DNA of 64,000 nucleotides, taken from NCBI GenBank assembly GCA_016169945.1, contig JADLSH010000388.1:2931001-2995000 (forward strand). Direction: 5' to 3'. Shown piece after piece: positions 22,444-33,288 of the stretch (its first letter is position 1; every line of letters begins with the position of its first letter). A model generated the notes under the pieces. That model did no database searches. It saw only the letters and a list, made by a program, of their open reading frames with translations, and had not been told where the DNA came from. Both the position numbers and the translations under genes were made by a program. Origin of the DNA: Trachythela sp. YZ-2020 (lineage: Eukaryota > Cnidaria > Anthozoa > Malacalcyonacea > Clavulariidae).

Positions 22444-22803
22444 CTACACGCGTAAAAATCTCACATCTTGTCGACAGGATGTGTTCGCAACAGCTTTGTA
22501 GCAAGCTTGTCAACGTTTTATCAAGTTGCTACAAGGTTGTCACTCACAACTAGTTCACAAGTTGCTGAATTGCAAGACGATAACAAGTTGTTGGAACAAC
22601 TTGTAACAAATCTGTTGAGTCAATAACCTTGTAGCAAGCTTGTCAACAAACCCAAGTTGTCAACAAGCCGTTGACAACTTGTCAACAAGCTGGGAACAAG
22701 CAGTGCGAACACATCTTGATCAGTAACAAGTTGTTGAAACAGCATTGGTACAAGTCTGCTGCAGGTTTGTTACAACTTGAGCATTTCTACGTGTGTAACT
22801 GGA
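22444..22803. mobile_element. Word-array element, TTGTTACAAG family, inverted ends visible
   Basis: Left end ACACGCGTAAAAATCTCACA and right end GCATTTCTACGTGTGTAA are imperfect inverted repeats. The interior is built of AACAAGTTGTTG, CTTGTCAAC and CAACAAGC words, with GGATGTGTTCGCAACAGC near the left and GCGAACACATC near the right. Confidence 0.75.
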
Positions 22804-23990
22804 AACACGGCCGGACATCACGCGTGCGGTGCATAATTCATAATTATGGAATGGAACAGCTGCATTCGCTTCTGTGAAATCAGGAATAGCAATCTATCCA
22901 ATTACATATAAAATGAAATTTAGAACGATTTAAACTTTGATAATACGCACGCACAACGTCAACTGCTTAAGCTCTCTAATAGGAGGGTTTAACTAAGCGT
23001 TACGGGGCAGTAGGTTGTCGTCCAAAAAGACAGTTGAAAAATGCAGTTTAATTTGCTTGCTTCCATAATTAAGTGTCAACATTTCTGAAGTTGACCACCA
23101 TCTGCTGGCCTGCAATAGTTACTAAAGTCCACCTATAGTTTACCGTTCTTGATTTCAAGCAAAAAAGCTGATGCCATCATTAACGGTTGAATTATGTATG
23201 CATGACGTCCATGTTGTAAAAAAAACATCGACTGCAGTTGCGCTCCAGTTCAGTTATATTGGCCTGTCTATCTAGTGCAAGGTATGACGATAGTCGCGTG
23301 CGCAAATGACGAATGGGCCCATCCTGTCACGATCCAGTCATCGGAATATTCCATTGTTTTTAGTAATTGTCTTGGAAATCCTACTTTTCTACATGCCTGT
23401 TTTGCTTATATTAGCATTATTAAATGCAAAGTTGTTAACTTGTAGCCGTACTTGCAGTTGTGGGTTAGTAATTTTAGAAAAAGATGAGCTAATTTCGAAG
23501 TCAGAATATCTATGATGAGAAGAGATCTTTAAATCTGTCAAATTCTCTTCAAATCGAGTGGTAGTAATAATAATATTTAATCAGGAAAACTTTTTCATTT
23601 TACAATGATTTTCAAAAAGGACCTGGAGTTGATGTAATAACTAGAAACTGTGAGAACCTCTTCAAACATGTCAGGAACACAACAGTAGATGTATGTAAAA
23701 CTTGTGATCTATGATGGGCACACCAATAATTAAATTCTACAATATAGGCACGTATACACAACTCTATATGAGTGCGGGGGTGACTGCGCGATCAGAATAC
23801 GTGCTTATGTGAAATGTAGACTTCTATAATTTAATTTATTCCACCGGAACGACGCAATCATGACAATCATAATATGCTAATATCACGTATGACAGATTGT
23901 ATATAGTTACATATGTACTCAAATTAAGGATAGATTAGACATTGCGCGTTACGTCTCTGTGTACGAGCTTGCTTACTCGTTATATCAAAA
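22804..23990. other. Spacer upstream of the class A GPCR
   Basis: No coding exon or well-defined repeat was recognised. The GPCR promoter is presumably in the last few hundred bases, but no TATA box was found at a usual distance. Confidence 0.4.
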
Positions 23991-24857
23991 ATGGACCAAA
24001 ATATTCGTTTACTAAACCTGATCCTAATATGTATCGTCAATGGCTTCTTCATTTTTATCGGTATCTTTCTCAACTCTATTGTAATAGTTGGTTTATTGAA
24101 GTCAAAGCAGCTCTTGAAAAGATTTAGTTCCTTCATGATTCTGGTTCTAACATGTTTTGACCTTGCCACTGTAACGGTTTGCCATCCACTGATTATAACC
24201 TCAACTTACATCTGGTCGACTGGTGACCATGATGTTGGTAATATTTACCACAGAGTCAAAAAATACTCGAACATTTTATTCCACTTTTCATTCATGGCAT
24301 TACTGGTCATGAACATCGATCGGTTCTTGGCTATAAGTTGCCCGTTTTTCCACAGACAGAATGTAACGAAGAATAGACTTATGGTTTTACTTGGGTTATT
24401 CTTACTTGTAGTTGTTATCGAGAGAGTCCTGGCTTATAGAAATATCTTCGGTATCATTTGCTATGCATCGGAGGCCGTTTTAATCGGGGCACTTTTAGTA
24501 GTAATTTTTTTCATCAACTATAAAATGTACATCATCGCGAAGACGGCAAGAAGAGGGGCGACTTCGGGCGTATCAACATGTACATTGGCTGTTGCCTGTT
24601 TTATCTTATTTTCCGCACCGCTAATAATCTACAGTGGGATACAGTTCACTCCAGATACCTTACACGAGGACAATGGTATGTTGTTCAGCCTCTGGGCTAG
24701 CACATTTGCCTGTATGAATTCCTCGGTGAATTGTCTGGTGTTCTTCTATAAGGATAGTAGTTTACGTCGCGAAGGAGCGAAAGTATTAGAGAGTTTGGTG
24801 AAGCGGGAAGGGAGTACGCTTGAGACGGACAGTCGGGACGTAAAAGAGACGGTGTAG
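23991..24857 (+). CDS. Class A (rhodopsin-like) G-protein-coupled receptor, orphan
   Basis: Single-exon 288-aa plasma-membrane receptor with seven predicted helices at about 12-36, 45-70, 92-115, 129-148, 155-178, 194-215 and 230-253. Class A landmarks are N28 (helix 1, FLNSI), D57 (helix 2, CFDLA), D110-R111-F112 (helix 3, IDRFLAI, a DRY variant), P210 (helix 6, FSAPL) and N247 (helix 7, NCLVF in place of NPxxY). The N-terminus is very short and the third inner loop is only about 15 residues. The usual Cys at the outer end of helix 3 is missing, and helix 6 lacks the CWxP Trp. These changes and the intronless form recall the many small orphan receptors of cnidarians; odorant-receptor-like is possible but unproven. 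The ligand cannot be told from sequence. AATAAA at 25195-25200 may end the transcript. Confidence 0.88.
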   Translation: MDQNIRLLNLILICIVNGFFIFIGIFLNSIVIVGLLKSKQLLKRFSSFMILVLTCFDLATVTVCHPLIITSTYIWSTGDHDVGNIYHRVKKYSNILFHFSFMALLVMNIDRFLAISCPFFHRQNVTKNRLMVLLGLFLLVVVIERVLAYRNIFGIICYASEAVLIGALLVVIFFINYKMYIIAKTARRGATSGVSTCTLAVACFILFSAPLIIYSGIQFTPDTLHEDNGMLFSLWASTFACMNSSVNCLVFFYKDSSLRREGAKVLESLVKREGSTLETDSRDVKETV

Positions 24858-25200
24858 ATTCGTTGGAAAGATTATAGCGACTAATAGAGACGGATCATAC
24901 ATCTGATCAGTGCATCTGACAGATCTTCATACACTTGAAACTGTCTTGTGATTAGTTGAAGTCATTGAACTTGGAACGCTGCCTTCATAGAAACTGTCGT
25001 ATAAACATAATCTTCGAGTTAAGCCCCCACCACGCCCTTACATAATAGTCTTTCAAATATTGAACCATTACATTATTTCCGCTATTTAGAAGGGTCAAAG
25101 AGAACTAGGATGAGACAGGGCGACTCGAATTTGCGTTGCTCATAAACGATAGTTTTAATCTATCCATGAGGGAAAAAATATTGTCACTAATAGAAATAAA

Positions 25201-25437
25201 TGTCTGAACACTTATAAGTTTCAAAATTTTTGTTGTTAATTAAATATGCATGAATAATTGTTATTAGTCAGTTTGAAAAAAACACTCTCTTATATCTTAA
25301 ACGCGGGGTCTTATTTTATTTTATATAAATAAAATAGGAAGATTTTACCATCACCTGTCAAAACTTAAACCCACCAATACACAATGTTTCCGTTCGATAA
25401 ACTTGAAAGTAGACGTGATTTTAAAATATGTAAAGCC
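25201..25437. other. Intergenic DNA between GPCR and nested MITE
   Basis: AT-rich with no recognisable feature. Confidence 0.35.
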
Positions 25438-25838
25438 AGGCATGTTCACACGATCCGATTTGTCGTATCCGATTCTCCTCCCGAGGTACGCGATTAGAGC
25501 AACAACTACACTTCGCCAGGTATGAGCCAGTAGCAGCCTCGTACCCAGGCGCAAGAGAGAAATAAAAGCACTACTCCAGTGTTTTATATAGATCAGTGGT
25601 TATGCTGAGCGAGCGCTCGGGGGTGCTTGGGGAGGACGCGACGGGAATTCCCAAGCGCGCTCGCTCAACAACTGATCTCTATTTATTTTTTCTCTCTTTC
25701 GAGCCTGGGTACGAGGCTGAGCCAGTAGCCTTACACAGTGTCACAATAGTCTTGTCAGCAAAATCCACTAAATCACATACGTCAAGACGAGAACCTCCTC
25801 AACCAGGTACGACAAATCGGATCGTGTGAACAGGCCTC
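25438..25838. mobile_element. AGGCCTGTT-family MITE interrupted by a second MITE
   Basis: Outer ends AGGCATGTTCACACGATCCG and CGGATCGTGTGAACAGGCCT are inverted, and the inside matches the copies at 4666 and 6221. It is split at CAGGTATGAGCCAGTAGC by the element at 25535-25718. Confidence 0.75.
25535..25718. mobile_element. Inner MITE with AGCCTCGTACCCAGGC ends
   Basis: 184-bp element with perfect 16-bp inverted ends AGCCTCGTACCCAGGC and GCCTGGGTACGAGGCT. It is flanked on both sides by GAGCCAGTAGC, an 11-bp direct duplication. Inside is a second palindrome around GATCAGTGGTTATGCTGAGC and GCTCGCTCAACAACTGATC. Confidence 0.85.
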
Positions 25839-26105
25839 AAACCTGCAAAGGTCGTGCCATATGTGTTTCTATTCGCATATCACACCAGTCTAAATTTCTC
25901 TGCTATACGAGCAAATTCAAAAAAGTATAAATCGAGGTACACAAGTACATAATAAACATATAAAGCATTCTTTCAAACGGGCTAAACACGTTATTTGCCC
26001 ACATTAACACACACATTGCGTTGTCCATTACATGCAATTAGAATCCTTAAATTAATTAGAACAATTAGCAATTAAATTATATTAAATTATAGTTGTCCTA
26101 TGTTA

Positions 26106-28733
26106 TCACACAGTCAGTACTCCTGCTCCTTTCGCCGGATTTGTGACATAAATTGTTGCCTTGTCATAACCAGCCTAGAAAAAAGAAGGATAGTTTTCTG
26201 TAAGTGTAAGTTCTAGTTTTCAGATCAGTGGTTGTAAGTTGAAAGTGGGCAGATTACACCATAAATCTGGTAATAAACGCACATATATTAAGCCAACATC
26301 GGAATCGGATAATAAATCGGTATTAAACTATTATACATACATTACAAGTAGATTCATGGCCATATCAGCGCTATCACATACAGTCGTAATACACACATTA
26401 CCAATGGTATATCATTATGTTTACCTTGATATGGCTGGTTAATTTTTCTACAGCAGATTTCTTTACTAAGGTCACTGTACATCCCCCAAAACCCCCTCCT
26501 GTCATCCTTGATCCATAAACACCCTCCACCTCCAGGGCAAGTTTGACAAGTTGATCTAACTCGGCACAACTGACTTGATAATCATCTCTAGAAGAAAACC
26601 ACATTGCTTATGAAAGTAAACTAAATAATGTAGACTAGATATTTGTATCAGTTTGTCTTAAATTATTCCCCCTAGAGGTCCAGTAAGGCCAATCTCTGAG
26701 ATATTAAGTTATACTATATCAATCAGCACATAAACTCACGTTTAACTTAACTCAATCAGCACGTCAACTCACTGCATAATCATCTCTAGGAAGGAGTGAA
26801 ATTTACTTTTGAAAGTATAAACTATTATTAACTTTATAGATAGACAAGACAGCTCTATCAGTTCTTAAAGCTGGAACATTTATTTATGTGAGTGAATTGG
26901 GCGACAATGGCATAACACATGTTGTAGTCTATTATAGGGCTAGAGACTTGTATTCAGCATATTTTACCTCAGAGAATTGTGACTTGCCACCATCAATTTT
27001 CCAAACAATTCATAGTCATTTTTCTGCAAGGCCGTCACAGCATCTTGGGTCCTTTGTATCTCTGTGATCACGTGATGAGCACATGGGTATGTGACAACAT
27101 CAAGGTCTGATTTCTTAGCTGCAATATTAAATGAAAATACAAGTGAAGCTAACCAAAATATCTCCGAATTAAGAAGATAAATACTAGGAGCCTTGCCTTC
27201 TAATAGTGATATTGAAGCATCTCTAAGACTTTTTAGGCCAAGTATCTTTGCAGCTTCTTCACAACATTTCCTTCTCTTGGGATATTCACTATCTGATAAA
27301 TTATGCTTTACATTGGAGTTGATCACTACAACTGCGACATCGGGGTCTGCCAGTGGAACTGCTTGGGTTTCTATTGACCTAACCATAAACATATAATACA
27401 ATGTATATTGTCTGAACTTTTCAGGAGCACTAGTAGCTTACACAGTATTTGTACTCGGGGGTTAGAGCGCTAGTTCAGAAATATTGGGTCATTCCAGAAA
27501 ACATCCACACCTCCCCCACAGAGGAAATTGCAAGTAAACCCCTCTCCCCTTCCTTTTACTATTATAAGAAGTGAATTTCCCCCCCTGGTGGGCAGAATCA
27601 AGTTCCTCTGTAGGGGGAGACTGGATCTTTTCTGGAATGACCCATTATTTATACCTGCAATCTAACAACAGAGCATGGCCTTCTTGTCCCATGACTGATA
27701 TACATTGATCCATAATACCACAAGGCATGTTTGCAAACTCATGTTCAGCTTTTTGGCACAGCAATGCCTTGTCCTTCTCTTTGCGGTTCTTGCTCTCTGG
27801 ACATAATTGCTCCAAGAACATACATGTTGCAACCTCAAGGGATGCCGAACTCGATAACCCACCTCCGAGCGGAACTGAGGTCGCAATTGCAGCATTGAAT
27901 GATGGCGTTTTGAAGCCAAAATTAGCAATGACTCCTTTGACGTAATTGGCCCACAGTGGTTGACCTGGGGCAAGCGGTGTGTCTTCAGAGTGGTTGGTAA
28001 ATGTTACAAATTTGGGTTTGTCCGTTCCATCGGCCGAAGTTACGACTTGACATTGGGGACCATCCACAGGACTACCAACAATAACTGTTACTAAACTCAG
28101 AGCCTACGAGAAGGAATTAATTCTCATATAAAGACCATCTTGTTGAGCCACCCGCATTTTACTCCAACATTATTTTCCCCAAGTATCAGGGTTTAGGGCT
28201 AGTTCAACAAACTCACAACAAATGCCCTGCAAATATTTTTTTATGTTAAGTGAATTAACAAAAATATTTGTTCAACTACTGGTGTCTAACAAATTCATCC
28301 AATCAAAGAAACCTTTTTGTTAAATTTGCAATACTAAGTTACTAACTGAATGTCTACGGCTAATTAATGTAATTACTGTATATATAAATATTAACTTTAC
28401 AGTTATTAATCTAATTTACTACTCCACTTAATAGTCCAATATTTTATTGCCAATTATGTTATATTAAATTATACCAGAAATCTAAAGCTATATTGGGTCG
28501 ACGCGATAAATATTTGCACATTTCAAAAATGTTATTAATTATTAAGCTAATTTTAATTCGAATTTTTTTATCTCATTCTATAAGCTTACCATCGGCAATA
28601 CAAATCCATCATTATAATCGGTATGTTCACCAATTAAATTCACCCTCCCCGGTGCAAATGCTGCAACCGTAGGCTTAGTTTTAAAATGTTTCTCAAAAAG
28701 CTCCTTCGCTTCTCGTAGAATATTTTCCGCCAT
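26106..28733 (-). CDS. GALK1: Galactokinase
   Basis: Six exons on the minus strand, 28733-28590, 28103-27655, 27378-27197, 27118-26968, 26587-26425 and 26174-26106, encode 385 aa (human GALK1 is 392). It phosphorylates galactose at C1 with ATP, the first step of the Leloir pathway, in the cytosol. All three GHMP-kinase motifs are present: [12 protein letters not shown] (29-40, sugar-binding signature), [13 protein letters not shown] (126-138, ATP loop) and [11 protein letters not shown] (337-347). The catalytic Asp is D180 in GIMDQC. All phases close. The third intron (27119-27196) has a GC-AG boundary and is stop-free and a multiple of three. The start is the ATG at 28733, which gives [10 protein letters not shown]. 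It is divergent from the isomerase gene, with 228 bp between start codons. Confidence 0.95.
26640..26880. repeat. SINE-tail fragment in galactokinase intron 4
   Basis: CCCCCTAGAGGTCCAGTAAGG and AGCTCTATCAGTTCTTAAAG match parts of the 115-bp unit at 9125-9470. The sequence is otherwise diverged and contains no exon. Confidence 0.5.
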
Positions 28734-28961
28734 TTTCGTGTGCGCTAAGCGAAAGCTAGAATTCCTTTGCAAGAGCTCTAAAATTCCTTAAGTTTCCCAA
28801 ATAGTACTACTTCATTGACATTTCTGTTAGATTTTAAAAATCATGCAAATTTCCTGTTTTTAAGGATAAACCATAAAAGTGAGAGCCCTGGAAAAAAGGA
28901 CTGGGTCTCAAGTATAAAGGTCAAGGTTGTTCTGCTCGAAATTTAAATCTCTCAAACCAAT
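28734..28961. promoter_or_regulatory. Shared promoter of galactokinase and enoyl-CoA isomerase genes
   Basis: Only 228 bp separate the two divergent start codons, so both 5' leaders and core promoters must lie here. No TATA box is placed properly for either gene. At 28917-28930 the sequence AAGGTCAAGGTTGT is similar to a nuclear-receptor direct repeat with one-base spacing; this is weak evidence. Confidence 0.6.
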
Positions 28962-31900
28962 ATGGCTTCGAAACTTTCAAGATGTTTTGCTCGAGCTTCT
29001 TCGCTTGGTAAGTCGTTGGATATTTGTGAAGGGTTGGTTTGAATTATATAATGTTGTAGTTAATACTGTCAAGTGAAATCTACTGCTGTCAATGTTCTGA
29101 TACTAACAATATAGCCATGCATAATTGTATATATGCAAGAATATTTATGCATCGCTAGTAGTCTGTTACATAATAAAACTGCAATATATTTGTTGGTGTT
29201 AATTATGTACAAGTGAATACGTTATTGTGGCCATGTTGGTAGAATTTTAAGTTCAATCAGAACTTTATATTACATGGTATTAACCATAACATTCATAACT
29301 AGTTGAAACCCTACTGGGTGCGTGGGTGGGATTTTACTACATCCCGGATTCCCGGAATCCCGGGCGTTCTTTGTCAGTGCCCGCGATCACAATTAGGATT
29401 ATCAGTGGTATATGATGATAACATTGAGTGTTTCCAGAGGAGTGTTTCCTAATGTTTCCTTCTGGGTTAGGGTTAGGCAATGAGGTAGGAGTAAGGATCA
29501 GAAGGAAACACAAGGAAACACTCCTCTGGAAACATTCAATGTTATCATCATATACCGCTGGTTACCCCTATCTTTTGACCCTGCCATTTTTTTAACATGA
29601 CATATTAGCAGGATTAATACTATATGTATTTACTTGGCAAAACATTTGATTCCTAAGTCCAGATTTTCATCAGAGCAAGTTATATCTATTCTACCACTAG
29701 AGAGCGGTATAGCAGGATAGAGGGAAACACTAGAGAGGGCAACTTTCACTGACGTTTTCAAGTTCAGAGTCTTTGTGGATAGGTACTCTCAAAGGTTGCA
29801 GGTGTTTTCATAAAATTATGCTATTTGTAGAGGTCCCAAGCAATATTTCGCCCTTGGCCCCCGGAAATCTCTCAGCGGCTCTATACAGGGAAGTGATATG
29901 CATTTTCCTTCATCTTTTTTCAGGTTCATTTCCAAGTTCTTTTAAACCTGCAGTCAGAACCACCTCTTTTTGCATCCACCGTTCAAATCTATCAACAGAC
30001 AGCCCTTCTTTTGTAAATGTTATAAAAGAAGAAGGCTATGGTATTGTTGAAATGAACAGAAAGCCGGTGAACTCACTAAACCTGGAAATGTTAACAGAAC
30101 TTGCAAATGTTATTGATAGTCTTGAGGCTGATCCCTCATGTCAGGGAATGATTCTTACTTCAGTAAGTAAATAGCTTTTGTATGGCCTTATATATATGTC
30201 AATTTCCATATCTTTACAATCCTAATTCTTACACTAACACTTAACCTAACCCTGATCCTTATACTATAATCCTATTCCTAATCTTTCTCGTGGGATTTTT
30301 TTAGTTCAGGTGGCTTGAAAATTTTAACAAGCACTTTCGTGAACATTTTGAGTATCCCAATGCAATTTTTGAACACGGAAAACCCGTTCTAGTATTGTAC
30401 CATTTCTAGGTGTACAAAATTTAATCGCACAAATTTTTATGACTGAGCGAAAATTAGTACCACACGAATTTAAATACAAGTTAGGTATAGGAAAATTAAA
30501 CTACATTTCTGAATTCTATTTAGTTTCCATTGAAACCACAGTGTTGAAACCAAACATATGACTACTACACAAACACTAACATTAAATAATGTGAGAATAT
30601 TCTCAGTCTGATAGCTGCCGTTTAACCACCACCACCATCACCACCACCATAGACAATCCAGAAGACATCTTGGTGAAACCAATCCATACCCATTTAAATG
30701 CGCCCCTATATTAAATTAATAACATTAAATATTTCCAGACGTTGCCCAAGATTTTCTCTGCTGGTTTGGACATCACCGAATTTCTGAAAGGAGGTGAAGT
30801 AAGACTGAAGCACTTCTGGGAATCATTTCAAAACATTTGGTTAAAACTTTATGGTTCAAGATTGGCTACTGTTGCCGCTGTTAATGTATGTATATATTAA
30901 GCAAATATCATTTAGAAATGTTTGCTGTACTTTTATAGCTAATGAGGAATGCCTAGCTAGGCTAGCTAGCGAGAAACCTTTTACTCTAATCATATTACAT
31001 ATAATAGATTTGATAGTTTCATTGTGGAACCAAATGTGTCCGATTTTCGGCTTCTACCTGCGATAAGTGACAAATTATTGGCTCATACCTAGTACGAAGC
31101 CTGGTAGGATTTTGGGTTTTTTGCAACCTTTCTCAAAATAACTGGATATTTTCCAACATGCAGGCTTTTGTCTGGGTAGGTTTGCCTGTTGGCCAAGCAG
31201 TACTGCTAGTCTGTCTGAGTGCTGACCGTTGCTACTAATACTAGCCTTACTAGTCTAGTACTTACTGCTTTGCAATATTCTATTTTACTTTCAACCTTCC
31301 CACAATACCAGCAAACCTTTAAATTTTCTTGTGGGTGGTTCCCACTAGGGTGCGGCTCCAGCTGGTGGATGTCTGTTAGCTATATCATGTGATTACAGAA
31401 TCATGGCAGATGGTGCAACCATTGGTCCAAATGAAACTCTGCTGGTTAGTAAAACTTCAGAAGTAAACTTCCTTGGTAGTTATTCAAATTTATTAAGAAT
31501 TAGTGTTTTGTTAATCTTTGTTTTCTTAATTCTGTTTAGGGAATTGTCGCTCCAACTTGGTAAGTTTATACAAACTAAGTCAATTAATCCATTATTAATC
31601 CCCAGTAGTTGGACCTTCACAAGATAATTGTCTGGTCTGGCATTAAAAAAGTGGGGGAGACTTCATGAAATATTGTGTGGGGCAGGGGGTGGGTGAATTT
31701 GGGTTGGTACCATATTACTAGCCTTTTGTTGATTCAAATTTTAATTTTTTGCCATATATTTCATGCAAATTTGCATTTTTGACATATTTGTGACATTAGG
31801 CAAAGTGCCTGTACAGTACTTTGATCAACAAATCTTTGCTACAAGCTTGCCAAAACAGCTTCTCTGATACATTCCTCCATGTCTCGTTTACTTGGGATGG

Positions 31901-32635
31901 GTTGATAAATTGGATTTTTTTTTCTCCAAGGTTCAAAGACACTCTAGTAAACACTGTCAATCATCGTCAAGCTGAACATTTGCTGTGTTTGGGTAAACTA
32001 CTGAGCAGTGCTGAAGCAAGCGACATAGGTCTGGTTGATCGTGTAGTCGAGAGGAGCGAATTAATAGCAGAGGCGAAAGATGAAATTCAGAAATGGTTAG
32101 CTATACCAGGTATTGCATTTTCACTTTTGTTCTAAATTGTTCTTCCCTAGACTGAGACAATAGTAACTAGAGGATACGCAGAGAGTCAGAGATTGCATGT
32201 ATACCTCTGCCAGCAATTAAGCATGAGCATAAATTATACATGCATTAATTACACATTCAGTTCTTTTTAGCCCAGGAGCAAACCAGTGCACCCAGGGAAA
32301 ACCTGCAGTGTTTGCAAGAATCAAACTCAGAATACTCTTCTTGCATGTGACTGAAACATATTGCAGGAATCGAACCTCTATCGAAGAAAGAAAGGCATGC
32401 ACCAACCACAGTGCGACCAAGTTCCCCGACAGCTATAACTCTAACTTCTCTCTTTCCAGGTGGGGCAAGGAATGTGACTAAAAAGATGCTAAGAGGTCCT
32501 ACCCTGGAAAAACTTCATGCTACAAGAGAGAACGATACTAAAATGTTCATGGACTTTAATTGCAAAGATTCGACACAGAAAATGCTCGCATTGTACATGA
32601 AAAAACTGGCTGAAAAATCAAAGTCAAACATGTAG
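28962..32635 (+). CDS. ECI1: Mitochondrial enoyl-CoA delta isomerase 1
   Basis: Seven exons, 28962-29007, 29924-30162, 30739-30885, 31349-31444, 31540-31559, 31931-32109 and 32460-32635, encode 300 aa (human ECI1 is 302). It shifts 3-enoyl-CoA double bonds to the 2-trans position in beta-oxidation of unsaturated fatty acids, in the mitochondrial matrix. The first 30-40 residues (MASKLSRCFARASSL start) are basic and hydroxylated, like a transit peptide. The crotonase-fold landmarks are IFSAGLDI (about 100-107), GAAPAGGCLLAISCDYRI (145-162, CoA/oxyanion region) and E173 in GPNETLL, the position of the catalytic Glu. Exon 5 is only 20 nt (GIVAPT plus part of W). Phases close. It is head to head with galactokinase and tail to tail with DUS1L. 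Confidence 0.95.
29403..29560. mobile_element. Foldback MITE, CAGTGGTATATGATGATAAC ends
   Basis: 158-bp element in ECI intron 1. About 50 bp at each end are inverted copies: CAGTGGTATATGATGATAAC then GTTTCCAGAGGAGTGTTTCC, mirrored by CTCCTCTGGAAAC and GTTATCATCATATACCGCTG. The centre contains GGGTTAGGGTTAGG. Confidence 0.8.
32150..32330. repeat. Dispersed repeat fragment in ECI intron 6
   Basis: GCATAAATTATACATGCATT and AATTACACATTCAGTTC recur at about 51980-52020 in a DMC1 intron (CATAAATTATACATGCACTA, TTACGCATTCAGTTCTG). Confidence 0.5.
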
Positions 32636-33288
32636 AATACTCACCTTTAGATGTGAGTGACAATTATATTATTTTATAGATTTTTTAACACGTTTATGGC
32701 AATTAATACATGTCATGGTAAAATATTTATAAAGTGTATTTGAATTCGTTGTGTGGAAATGCAATGACGTTAAATTTTGATGAGTCCCTGCACGAGGTTG
32801 GATATTACTTAGAATGGTGACCACTCTGTACAGACTTGATGTACCTGAAAACTTGTGTGTATAAGTGGTTGGTTCTCTCCTGTGCTTCGAGGGTTTCCTA
32901 AGGGTCCTCCATCTTAGCTGTGCCTTGTCATATTGTGGCAGCCAGTCAGGCGCCCTTGCAATTCAGCACTCAGTTGACAAAGCAGCTCGCCAATAGCTGT
33001 TGATGTTCTTGACTTTGCTGTGTGCGCTGCATGCCATGTCCAGTGCCTTCTCAACACTCAGCACCACCTCTAACTACCAGATCAAATTAGATCCTTCCCT
33101 GCACACAATCATTCTTTCAATTACAAGTATTCCGTACAAATATTCAGTATAAATATTACAATATATAATAGGTTCACTAGCCTATGTCCACTCTAATAAA
33201 TGCATATTCGTACCTGCCTGAATTTTGCACAGGTTTATATAAGCATGTACATTCAGTTTTTACTAGCTATTCGGTATCAGTAATGCAT
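32636..33288. repeat. Convergent spacer with SINE-like repeat at about 32860-33080
   Basis: The segment with GGTTGGTTCTCTCCTGTGC, TCGAGGGTTTCC and ACTACCAGATCAAATTAGATC is matched by an inverted, diverged copy at about 40225-40450. The rest is AT-rich 3' flanking DNA of the two convergent genes. Confidence 0.5.

Noticed and set aside
22444..22803. Array resembling a CRISPR (regular short repeats)
   Set aside because: No constant spacer length, repeats are degenerate and adjacent, and the locus is eukaryotic; it is a word-array transposon.
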